Shown: positions 1 through 9,650 of the stretch, piece after piece | Position numbering within the stretch: the first letter of the stretch is position 1 | Layout of the letters: every line of letters begins with the position of its first letter | From: Emergomyces orientalis | Lineage: Eukaryota > Ascomycota > Eurotiomycetes > Onygenales > Ajellomycetaceae | DNA: 64,000 nucleotides | Assembly: GCA_002110485.1 (NCBI GenBank) | Contig: MOWL01000075.1 | Coordinates: 62,001-126,000 of the forward strand | Direction: 5' to 3' | Notes under the pieces: model-generated | Seen by the model: only the letters and a program-made list of their open reading frames with translations | What the model was told of the DNA's origin: nothing | The model's database searches: none | Translations under genes and position numbers: made by a program

Positions 1-1680
1 TTCTGCTAGCCATCTAAGCTCTCTAGCTGTTGCAGCCTCAATGATTTTACCCACTGTATCCAGGAGTGCTATAGGCCTTCATGTCTCTGCCTTGCTGTAG
101 TTCTTCTTTCCTGGTTTTTTCAGCATCACTGTGCGCGCAGTCTTGAAGGCCTGTGAGTAGTGCTCCCATTGCCAGCATGCCTGGGTGAGCTCAGTCATTG
201 CTCTGATGAACACTGGCCCCAGCATCTTGAGAAATCGGTTGGGGATGCCATTTGCACCCAGTGCCTTGTCATTTGGCAGTCTGGCTATGATTGCTGCCAT
301 GGTTTCCTCTGTGATTTCCATTATATTGTCTATATCTGGCAGTGATGTGCACTCACTCATGTCAGTCTCACTGGCAGGCAGGGGATCTGGGAAGAAGCGC
401 GCTCTCAGCAGCTCTGTCTTGCCCTGAAAGTCACATATCAGTGTTTCAGAGGCCTTGGTCCCGTGCTGCAGTCCCTCCAGGGGCGGGATTAGCGCCGGCT
501 GCTTGACTTCGCGGGTGTGAGTGCGCCCCCATTTGGCTAGCTTTCAGAGCAGTTTAGAGTCAGTCCCTGCACTGTTCATAAGACCATGAAAGCTGACTGT
601 CTTTGCAAGTTTCATCTCTCTGTTGCATTTGTTTCTTGCCTGCACTCTCTCTTTCTCTGGACTGTGAGAGCTTTTTAAGATGTGCTTGTACTCATATACT
701 GTCTCTGCCACTCTGATGGACCATCAGAAGTGACTATATTCACAGATATATGCATTCTTGACATCTTTAGCTGCAAGCTTATTGATGAACTCACTGAGAT
801 ACTGCACATACTCATCAATTTTCAATATGAATGTGAAGACTGTGCAGCATCTCAGCTTCTGACAGTCTCTTTGCAGTTGTGTTGAGTCAACATTCTTCCA
901 GTTCCATCTTTCTCTTTGTGCAGTGGTTGGCCTCACTGTTAAAACTGTGGCTACTGATAGATGATCTGAGGCCATGTCTGTCTCCCTTGCTATACCACAC
1001 TTGCTTATTCCGGCGCTCAGACTCTCTGACACAAAGATTAGATCCAGGGTGGTCTCTGCACTGCTGTGGTCTTTCCATGTGATTTCCCTCTTCAGTGTGG
1101 CCAATTGAAGCCCCAATGCATCAGTCTGCGCAATGAGCTCTCAGACCATGTTGAAGTTGCGCGCCACGCGCTCTCCCCCCCAGTGTGTGTGATGCACATT
1201 GAAGTCTCCCAGCACTACAGTCTGTGCTTGTTGCGCGTTCGGTCTTCCATGTTGCGCTTGTAGCGCGGTCTTCGCCCCCTCCACCACCACTTGGAGCTGA
1301 TGGATCGGGGAGTCCTCCGGTATGGCTGTGTAACTGCCTGGTGGGGTTGCATAGACATTCAGTATTATGACCGGGCCGCATGCGGTGTGGAGTGTCAATA
1401 TGATTATAAAGCTTGATATTATTTTCACTTCTCATGCCATCACTGCTAGCTTCTTGTTAATTAGAAATCTCACTCTGACTTTCTCATTCTGCATGTTCAT
1501 CTGTCAGAATTCACAGTTTGTAGAACAAGTGATGCCTTCTTCTGTCTTTTCATGCATCCAGAGCTCTTGTAATGTGATAACATTATAGTTTAATGCCATT
1601 TCAGGCTTGATCAGTAATGCATTCATCACCTTGACAGAGTTGTGCACATTGTATTGCAGTATATGAAGCTGTTCCCTCAT
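1..1680 (-). pseudogene. LINE-1 copy B ORF2: endonuclease plus start of reverse transcriptase
   Basis: The ORF2 start ATG is at 1680. The AP-endonuclease domain is recognisable at 1430-900: it keeps NVYATPPGS, GDFNVHHTHWGG and the SDH triad (ASDHLSV), so its catalytic residues look less damaged than those of copy A. The linker follows, then the RT N-terminus at 360-79 (NGIPNRFLKMLG). TGA stops interrupt it, for example in LL*KLAKWG near 545, a stop that copy A shares. Confidence 0.75.
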
Positions 1681-1739
1681 AACTCATGCATGTCCATGTC
1701 TCATGTGTTATTCAACTGGTTGGTTTGTACATACTCACT

Positions 1740-3032
1740 CATGGAGCCTCTCTGTCTCGCTTCTGTTCTTGCTATGTCTGTAGGCCTGCTCATCTTCTGT
1801 TGACTGCTGGGGGCCTTCTCATGCATGGGTCTGCTTTATTTTCTAGGGGTGATCCAGCCCTTCTCATCCAGGCTCTGCACTTCAAACCACTCTGGGCGGT
1901 TCTTAAGGGCCTCTCTGGCCAGATTGGCTGCTAAGTGTCATTCAGGGCAGTTTTTGGATCAAGCTGGGTGACTATCTTCACAGTTACAGCAGCTTGCTTT
2001 TCCTCTCTCAGCCAGTGTAGAGCAGTTTCTGTCAGTATGACCTTTTACTGCACAGTGCGCGCACACCTCCCCTTTGCGGCAGTATTTGGCAATATGTTCA
2101 TACTGATGACAGCTGTAGCATTGAGTGACCTGGGCCTCTCTATGAAAGATCTCTGCCATACAGTATTCATTCTCTAGAATAAGACCTCCTTCCACCAGTG
2201 TGTTTGCCTGCTGTGATGTTGCTACATGTATCATAATACTTTCATACAGCTTCTGTTGTTTTAGCAGCCTTTTTGCAGTCTTGTGAATTAATACCCTGCA
2301 TCTCAGTGTTGGGTTCTGTCTGTAGATATCCTCAATTGTCTTAACTGAGTCATTCCAGTCAACTGTCTTCAAGGGTGTGCTCTTGACCAGTACTGCATAC
2401 ATTTTCTTTCTCATATGCGCCTTTTCACTCCATTTCCCCACCCATACATCATTCCTGGCCAGTTCGGCTTTCATGCTAGGTGTGTCTGCAATCAACACCA
2501 GATCATCGCTGGGCATGTATCATGCTGCCACTATCTTACCAGTGAATATATCTTTGATTGCTTCATTGACCTTCTTGACTATTGCCTCTGGTGTGTGTTC
2601 TGTCTCTGGAATTGCATCACAGTTGTGTCATGACATCACAATCTCTCTCAGAGCACACTCTGTCATCATCTTCATCAGAGACTTCTCAAAAGCTGCAATC
2701 CTTGCCCAGGTGTTCTCATTATTCTGCTTGACACACTTTTTCTTCTGCTGAAGCGCGCTTGTTGCACTTTCCAGCTTGCTAAGCGCACTATCAAGCAGCT
2801 CCTTCTTAAGCTTGTCAACTGCTTTTAATGCTTTCTGAATATACATCAGTTCTTTCTTGTTCCTCTCTTTATCCTTCTCACCCTCTCTAAGAGCATCAGT
2901 AATTATGTGTAGTGCTGCTGTTATATTGCTTGACAATCTCTGTTTCTTCTGCATTTTCTCTCCTGGTACGTGTCGCGCCGCGTGCGCACCTATATCCACC
3001 TCACCACCATCAGCACCCAACGCTTCAACCAT
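1740..3032 (-). pseudogene. LINE-1 copy B ORF1 (RNA-binding protein), decayed
   Basis: The start MVEALGADGG is at 3032. A Lys/Glu-rich, probably coiled-coil stretch follows (about 2950-2650), then a middle domain (2516-2250). Three CCHC-type zinc knuckles lie at about 2130-1970: CYSCHQYEHIAKYC, CAHCAVKGHTDRNC and CCNC..H. This is the usual ORF1 plan of Tad1-clade LINEs, where the protein coats the element RNA. Stops and frame breaks lie near 2630-2516 and 1959. Confidence 0.75.
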
Positions 3033-3267
3033 GATGTCTGAAGCTGTGAGATTGAGCTGATGCTCTCTGCATCTCTCTGAAACTCATATGTGATCATGAA
3101 ATAACTGTAATTGAAAAAAATATATTTTGATGAGGTCCGGGGCTTAAGTGTGACAACAGTATAATCATGATTCTAAGTGCTTTACATTCATAATTGCTGA
3201 AGCTTTTAGCTTGTATATCATTCTTTTAACTTCATGGGTTGACAGGGGGTTTATTTATCTATTTATT

Positions 3268-3563
3268 ATTTCTACATCACTTAATCGCAAGAATATGTGG
3301 GGCTCTGCTTCATATACACAGTAAGAAAAATCTTGTGACAAGTATAGCTTGTTACTGAGCTAAAAACCCTCTGATCTGCAGATCTATTCCATTTTTTAAC
3401 ATCTTCAAAATACTGCAGAGCAGCCACAGCTGCTCTTAGAGAAAGAGATGCCTAGTATCAAAAAAAGAAAGACAAGATCACTCACAATTACTCTCAGTAA
3501 TAACTGTTAAAATATAGAAAATCTCTCAATGAAAGTGTCTGTCACTTTTCATGTCTCTGCTGC
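3268..3563 (-). mobile_element. 5'-truncated LINE-1 3' end
   Basis: About 300 bp matching the 3' UTR of the other LINE-1 copies on the minus strand. It starts at a short AAT-type tail (tttattatttctacatc) and includes the GATCTGCAGATC word and the conserved 3' hairpin at 3335-3355. Similarity stops near 3563, where a head-to-head LINE-1 fragment (copy D) begins. The 3141-3267 stretch before it is AT-rich and unassigned. Confidence 0.75.
3335..3355 (-). repeat. LINE-1 3' UTR hairpin (GTGACAAG stem)
   Basis: Plus-strand arms GTGACAAG and CTTGTTAC around TATAG; one pair is spoiled by a G-to-A type change. The position is equivalent to the hairpins at 5565, 29510 and 57723, but the stem sequence is different. 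Confidence 0.6.
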
Positions 3564-3621
3564 ATGATGTGTATTTCAACCATTTCAGATAATTCTGCTA
3601 CTCAGAATATTTCTTGAAATG

Positions 3622-3827
3622 TGTCAGAGGTTGAACCCCTATATGGTTATGTGAACTCGGGCTAGCCGGCTCCCGCGCTAGTGGCTAGCCCTCGCTTGCA
3701 ATCTGTGCACACTTTTCTACACACTCTTTGCACTTCTTTCTTTTCTTTCTCTTTTCTTCCTTAAGCTTTCCTTCTTGTATATTAGGCACAATATAGTTCT
3801 TTCATACCTAATTGCTCGCCCCTTACA
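3622..3827. mobile_element. Solo LTR (copia-like), 206 bp
   Basis: A GC-richer block starting TGTCAGAGGTTGAACC and ending CCCCTTACA interrupts LINE-1 copy D. Flanking 5-mers are AAATG and ATATG, a target-site duplication with one mismatch. LINE sequence resumes on the right (atgacagagtgctcagaag) exactly as in copy A. No internal retroelement region is present, hence solo LTR. The 5' TG and 3' CA ends fit; orientation cannot be fixed. Confidence 0.55.
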
Positions 3828-4860
3828 ATATGACAGAGTGCTCAGAAGACGCTTGATTCACATTCTTAAAATGAAGAACTACCCAGACATCTGACTGAAT
3901 GAGTTGATTCATTCATGCAAGATCGCAGGGCCACACTAGTATTTGATAAGCAGAAGACAGAGACCTTCAGTGTGAACACAGGTATTTCACAGAGATCACC
4001 ACTATCACTCATTCTATTTCTTTTTTATAATGAGAAGCTGCTGCGCATCTGCTCATCACACAACAAGCCAGTCAGCTGTATAGAATTTGTGAATGATATC
4101 AATATTCTGGCTTATGACAACTCCACTGAGGCAAACTGCGCACAACTAGCACAAGTGCATGCTGAATGTGCGCATTGAGTGAACAGACATGGAGCAATCT
4201 TCATGTCATAAAAGTATGAACTTATGCACTTCACTCAAGCACGCACAAGGTTTAATCTGAAACAGCCACTACAACTACCACAGCGAGAAATACCACCACA
4301 GAAGGAAATGCGGGTGCTAGAAGTATGGCTTGATTCCAAGCTGAGATGGTGAGGTCATATAAACAGAGTTATAGACAGGTCAAAATTGCAAATAGAAGCT
4401 CTCACACAGATCACACAGTCAACATGGGGCCTCCCTCTTCAGCAAGCCCGTAGAGTCTACAATGCTGTGATCAGGCCAGCTATCACATATAGCGCGCTGG
4501 CATGGCATCAACCGCAGGCAACTCAACAAGAGCCTCAACAACAGCGCCAGCTGTTAAAAGGTCTGGAGAAGATTCAAAATGAATGTTTGCACATCATAGC
4601 AGAAGTCTATAGAGCAACATCAATCACCTCACTGGAAGCTGAAACATTTACACTGCCAATAAGTGTGTACCTTGATGGAATGGTGGCTAAAGCAACTGAG
4701 CGGCTTAGAGAAACAGAAATCATGAAACAGATACAGCAAGCATGTGTACAGATCAGAACCAGACTTCAGTGTGAAGAAAGCAGACATGTGGTACCAGTAA
4801 AAACTGTGCTGCATTTAGTAAAAATGCAGCAGGAATGAAGTGTGCAGTGAGTGAGAGAAG
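3828..4860 (+). pseudogene. LINE-1 copy D reverse transcriptase (dead)
   Basis: The translation carries RT motifs MQDRRATLVF, GISQRSPLS (motif B) and FVNDINILAYD, where the catalytic FVDD box has become FVND. The thumb region follows (NAVIRPAITYSALAW at about 4460-4510). Stops at conserved positions are TGA (TE*VDSF, AH*VNRH, RW*GH, QE*SVQ*) plus one TAA replacing CAA. It cannot encode a working RT. Confidence 0.8.
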
Positions 4861-5483
4861 CAAAACAGTACAGAGAGAGAGAGAGTCAGTTAAATTATCT
4901 AACTGATTAATTCTTCAAAAGATGAGTATGAAAGAAATCAGTAATTAGATGACATAACATTTGAAGAGCACACACTACATCATGAGAAAAACTGTTTGAC
5001 AGACCCCCAGACATCAAGCAGCTAAAGTGGCATGAGAGTCTGAGCAAGGCTCAAAGCTCACTAATAGTTCAACTACACACAGGCAAGACAGGCCTGGCAG
5101 CATTTTTACATAGAAGAAAAGTGCCAGATTTTCCCACACCAGAGTGCCCATGTGGATATGAGCATGAAACTGTGCTTCATGTGATGGTGCACTGCACACA
5201 GTTCAGCACAGAGCGAGCGGAGTTGGAACACGAAGAAAGAGTGAATAAGAGATAACTGTTGAACACAGCAGAGAGACTGTGCAGATTGACCACATGATAA
5301 TTGAAACAGGGTATTCTTGAGCAGTTCACTCTGACCAAAGCTCTGAGTGAGAGGCAGGGCAGGTGAAGACATGAAGAGTGACAGACACTTTCAGTGAGAG
5401 ATTTTCTATATTGAACAGTTATTACTGAGAGTAGTTGTGAGTGATCTTGTCTTTCTTTTTGATGTGAGACATCCCTTTCTCTA

Positions 5484-5585
5484 AGAGCAGCTGTGGCTGC
5501 TCTGCAGTATTTTGAAGATGTTAAAGAGTGGAATAGATCTGAAGATCAGGGGGTTTTTAGTTCAGTGACAGATCATGTCTGTCAC
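5484..5585 (+). repeat. Two hairpins in LINE-1 copy D 3' UTR
   Basis: The first hairpin is 5484-5503: arms AGAGCAGC and GCTGCTCT, loop TGTG. The second is 5565-5585: arms GTGACAGA and TCTGTCAC, loop TCATG. Both are perfect inverted repeats, and both have equivalents in the other LINE-1 copies, the second with different stem sequences. Confidence 0.7.
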
Positions 5586-5673
5586 AGAGTTTTCCTTACT
5601 TTGTATATTAAGCAGAGCCCCACATATCCTTGTGATTAAGTGGTGTAGAAATAATAATAATAATAATAATAAT

Positions 5674-5901
5674 GATAGTAGAAGGGGTGGCTTATTTAAT
5701 GAAGTATTTTGAGTGCTTTTAATGACAATCACTTCAGCACTGATTCCCAGACATGAATCTGCTGTCATTTTACAATATTCACAGGATTGAGCTGGTCAAG
5801 CTTTTGATGCTAGTTGTAGTGTTGTAAGTTCAATTATCTTGATGTTCTTCTTGAGTAGTGTCAACATGAAGTTATCTTACCCTTCACAGGTCTTAGAATA
5901 C
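5674..5901. other. Spacer between LINE-1 copy D and copia LTR
   Basis: About 230 bp, AT-rich, with no gene or repeat that I recognise. Confidence 0.4.
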
Positions 5902-6110
5902 TGTTGGGATTCGCCGAACATGAGTGTTCTATGGCATGATTACGGACTCGTAAATCGGCGAACCACGCTCATTCGGTTACTCTTGGTTTCTTGGCCCGCA
6001 CATTGCGAACGAGCCATATATATATTATTTTTCACGTAGCCTTTAGTTAATTAATTAATGGAAGTATATATATAAACATTGGCAATATAACGGATCCGCA
6101 AGATCCGATA
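5902..6110 (+). mobile_element. Ty1/copia 5' LTR, 209 bp
   Basis: Starts TGTTGGGATTCGCCG and ends just before a tRNA-half primer site, at CCGATA, where the usual CA end appears as TA. It contains a TATA-like run near 6018-6031. Placement rests on the primer site at 6111 and the downstream gag. The other LTR is not in the window. Confidence 0.65.
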
Positions 6111-6127
6111 GTTATGAGCCCGGCGCT
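6111..6127 (+). promoter_or_regulatory. Primer-binding site for initiator tRNA-Met half molecule
   Basis: GTTATGAGCCCGGCGCT is the complement of the 5' side and loop of an initiator tRNA-Met anticodon arm (AGCGCCGGGCUCAUAAC). Copia-type elements are known to prime from the 5' half of this tRNA cut in its anticodon loop. The direct LTR junction and the 17-nt match make this a strong call. Confidence 0.7.
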
Positions 6128-6218
6128 GTTTCGAAAAACGCGCATTTTTACCCCGAATCCTACGTCTCTAATACGTACAACCTTATTCTACCTACGCGTT
6201 CGATTAGCTGCCGCAGAC

Positions 6219-6495
6219 ATGGCGGATTCGAACGACAACACGAGAACCGTACAGCTATCCTCCCCGAAAGATTGGAAGCTATGGTACACGTTTATACTGC
6301 ATGAAGCAGTGTATTCCAATGTAGTTGACTTTGTGGATGTTGGAAAACCAGACCGAATTAGTGATGTGAAAGAGCCGCAGATGCCCGAACTCACAAAGTT
6401 TACCCAGGAAGCTAAGGTTGAATGGGAGATAAAGATGACTATATGGAAGGTTAAGTTAGCAAAGTATGAGAAGATGGTAAAAGGGGTACAGAAGA
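6219..6495 (+). pseudogene. Ty1/copia gag, N-terminal fragment
   Basis: ATG at 6219 opens a frame starting MADSNDNTRTVQ. It contains a copia gag-like segment (SPKDWKLWYTFI, then EWEIKMTIWKVKLAKYEKM) and loses similarity after about residue 92. There is no zinc knuckle or pol, so it is a truncated stub. Its codons are not heavily mutated compared with the LINEs. Confidence 0.6.
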
Positions 6496-6499
6496 TAGG

Positions 6500-8232
6500 A
6501 TGCTATTCACCAAACACCTGGCATTTTTACACTGTACTTTGTAAAAGAAGGGCTGTAATATTAGTACAGCCGTTCTACGCACCGAACAGTAGCCATTTTT
6601 GACCATACTTTTTTGAAAATAGTGGGGCCGGCACAAAAAGAACGAGTACTGCACCACGCACCGAACAGGCCCTTAGTGTACTCTGCTCACCGTGTTTATT
6701 TGGCCAACGTGCTGCCCGGATTGGCAATTTGGAGCCAATGAGATAGTTACCTCAAAACGGTCAGACCCTTTGGTCACGTGATGTAGTTTTCCACCATACA
6801 GCCGTCTCGTAGCTAGCTCTCTTTATTCAATCAAGCTTGCCACCTTCTGTCAAAAACAGGTGGTAGAAAAAGTACGCTAAAGTTGCCTTTTGCCCCAGAC
6901 GAGGAGATAAAAAGCAGCACATACCAATATGTCCAATCTCGGCCAGCTTCCCTGATGAAAGCAATTGGACAACGAACATATTATTGGGGCTTCAGGTGGC
7001 GGTGGAATATCTTCAGTCCGTATTAGACCGTCAATCCGTTGTGTATCAACCTAGAGTCCCTTATTAGTCTGTAAAGGCGTCCTCTGTGGTGTAGTGGTTA
7101 TAAGTCTCATAGTCGGGCCGGCGATATACTTTTCACGGTTGTTGATCCAGATCCCCAAATGGCATTTTACATTTGCCCTTGTCCTACGAAGTAAAGGGAT
7201 GCGAAAATAACAATCTACAGAATTTTGATCGCGTCCTCTCTATAAGATACGGAGCTAATTATATCTAGAAATTTATTGGGGGAACCCGTTGCCTCATTAT
7301 TATCTAGCTATAATGGATGAAAACACGTTAACAACGTCTAACTATCAAATGTTGGAAAAAAGAAGGAAAGCAAGATGCTGTGAGCAGGGGATAATAAAAG
7401 GGCTTTTATTCCCGCCTCCTTTCCGGGCTTGAACACTTGAAAACTTGAGACAGAAACCAGGTTTAAGCCAAATTCCTCCAGATAATATTTAAAATAGGTC
7501 GTCTTATGGAGGCCGCGGCCACTCAAACTGCTTACCCAACTCTTTCAACCCTCATTGGCTGAGGGGGCTGCAACTAGATCCATGCAGAGACCTGTCCAGG
7601 CACGAATCATCCCAGGCGCAAGCAGGGCTGATGGTTTAGTTCTCAGTGGAGATGGAGGTATGGCAGCTGACGCCCTTATTTCTTTTTTTGACTGATATAT
7701 TTACAAGGTGTGCATTACTTGATGCTACGCCACTTTTGAAGACTCCCATTGTAAGGAATTTTTCTTTACACGTCCTTGTTTGTTTGTTTATTTGCTTTTA
7801 GCTTGATTATCTGTGCCAGGCTCCCCCTTCTCTGGATGATGCCAGGTTTGAATGGCTGAGTAGGGCTGACCAAAGGATTTGTAATAATGCTCAACAATCT
7901 TATTTCCCATCCCATTCGGGAATTTACCGACATCATAAACGGCGACCTAAACGGTACCAATTCATTTGAGGGGCGGTGTACGCATTTCCCGCAACCGGAA
8001 CAAATTCCAGCCCAAAAGGGAGTCTCCCTGGCTAGTGTCCAGGTCCGGGACCTTCCTGTTTCATGACTGAACTGCGTCCAATGAAGCGGGCCTCCTTACA
8101 AGAGACTGTTATGCTAGTTCTATTATCCGATATGTCCGCTCGCTAAAATATCGAATTCCTATTCTTGCGTTGAAGTATGAGTATTTACATTTGATTTTCT
8201 CCCATGTTTTGCTTTGAATTGGGACATGAGAT
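6500..8232. other. Intergenic, no gene recognised
   Basis: About 1.7 kb of moderate GC. No open frame here looks like a real protein. It holds a tRNA-like stretch at 7080-7153, listed separately. Confidence 0.5.
7080..7153 (+). pseudogene. tRNA-like relic (A and B box)
   Basis: TGGTGTAGTGG at 7087-7097 fits the pol III A-box consensus, and GGTTGTTGATCC at 7138-7149 resembles a B box with one extra base. I cannot fold a clean cloverleaf or find a matching 3' acceptor arm, so this is at best a decayed tRNA or a tRNA-derived SINE head. Confidence 0.2.
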
Positions 8233-9650
8233 ATGCCACAGGCCAATTATCCAAGTAATTGGAAAATCATGGCAGGAATTATAGCCTGTTTGGGTCTATC
8301 GTTTGCCCTCGTCAGTCTGTGTTTGGCATTGGATTTTGCTGACTCCGTGTGTTATCCTAAGGATGTCTGCTCGAAGATTGGGAAGCAGTACCCGGGGGCC
8401 GTGTTTCGTCGTGGAAGCGAGACATATAAGTATGAGAATGAGAGTGAGTGATTTTCTTCTTTTAATTTTCCAATGGCGTTATTAAGCATGAGAAGAAGAT
8501 TGACATGAGTTAATTAGATTATTACAGCACTGCAGCCTCTTTAAGCCCTATTTGTGTATTCATATCACGCAATGCATACAAAGTTGCCAGTCTAGTGGAG
8601 ATTCTTGCAGCTTCTGAGATGAAGTTCGCTGTAAGAGGGATTGAGCACATGACCATTCCTGGCCACGCGAATACAGATGGTGGTGTCTTGATTGTTTTCA
8701 CAAGAATGAAGCTGCTGCAGCTCAGTAGAGATAAGTCATTTGTATCAGTTGACTCTGAAGAATAGCTGGGGAAATGTCTATGAATATCTTGAACCTCATG
8801 GGCTAGTTGCTCTAGAAAGCTGTATGGGTGTTGTTGAAGTCCCTGGGCTTTTACTCGGAGGTGGCATTTCCTTTTACTCCAACCAGCATGGATTTGCAGT
8901 GAACAATGTCATTGCATATGAAGGGAGTAAATATTCTTTTTATTTATTTATCAGAACCTGTGAATGTTGATGATATTATACATGACTTTCAATAGATTGT
9001 ACTTACAAGTGATAAAATCATCACTGCAACTGTTATGAAGAACAGTGATCTCTTCTGAGCTCTTAAAAATGATGATAATAGCTTTGACATTATCACTCAT
9101 TTTGATCTTGTCACATTTGACTCTCTCAAGATTTGTGGAGACTCTCTTTTACATGACAGTGCTTGACAAGATGAATTTCTGAATGCTATTACTTATTTTA
9201 CACAAGATGGTTCAAAGAATGCTAAAACTGTTATAATTCTGATCATTATACTGATTTCTTCACAAAGCTTGACAATTTACATATCATTCCTCTTTTATCA
9301 CGGCAAGAAATGTGATCAAAGAACATTTTCAGATTTCATTACTATATTATCAGTGAACAACATGTACTGTCAAACAACTCTAGCGAAATTTACTGCTGAG
9401 CAAGATGCTTTAGTTCCTCATGATATAAGACAAAGCTTTCATGTAGTGTCAAGCTTGAGTACTGCTGAAGCAATTGAGATTATTCATAATATCTTTGTTA
9501 AGTCTGTCAAAGATGAGCTTTCAGATATCCCAGATCTCACAACTATCATAACATTTCAGTCTGTGATCAAGTGATTTATAGAGGAAGAAGTTAGAAAAGA
9601 AGGAAATTCACAAAATATAGATGCATCTAAGACTTCATATTTCTGTATGT
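8233..9650 (+). pseudogene. FAD-linked oxidoreductase (berberine-bridge type), decayed
   Basis: The relic starts at ATG 8233 with a hydrophobic N-terminal segment (residues about 13-33) and the family start VCSKIGKQYPGAVFRRGSE. A putative intron follows (about 8446-8517). The FAD domain reads LSPICVFISRN, EHMTIPGHANTDGGVLI and then GVVEVPGLLLGGGISFY. The C-terminal half continues (DNSFDIITHFDL, ITYFTQDGS, LAKFTAEQDALVPH). The usual GGGH around the flavin-linking His is GIEH. Breaks include a frame change near 8755, ALK preceded by TGA instead of Trp near 9055, TGA near 9160, and TGA at 9572. The 3' end of the gene is missing. The stop pattern matches that of the transposons. No working enzyme is expected. 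Confidence 0.75.

Larger units (their letters stand above)
1..3140 (-). mobile_element. LINE-1 copy B (Tad1-type non-LTR retrotransposon), 5' part
   Basis: The minus strand carries the 5' two thirds of a Tad1-like LINE: 5' UTR, ORF1 with zinc knuckles, then ORF2 with AP endonuclease and the first part of the reverse transcriptase, which runs off the left window edge. The 5' end is placed near 3140 because copy A shares the same UTR word (tgatgaggt on the plus strand) at about 62781 and the two sequences diverge beyond it. Every frame is broken by stops, mostly TGA. It differs clearly from copy A in sequence but is collinear with it. Confidence 0.85.
3564..5673 (+). mobile_element. LINE-1 copy D: RT C-terminal half and 3' UTR
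   Basis: A plus-strand, 5'-truncated LINE-1 fragment ending in an (AAT)n tail at 5650-5673. It is very close to copy A at 57.65-59.5 kb: in the last 150 nt of the RT region I count ten differences, all of them transitions. A 206-bp solo LTR sits inside it (3622-3827). The exact 5' end is unclear because the first 60 bases match copy A only loosely. Confidence 0.8.
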
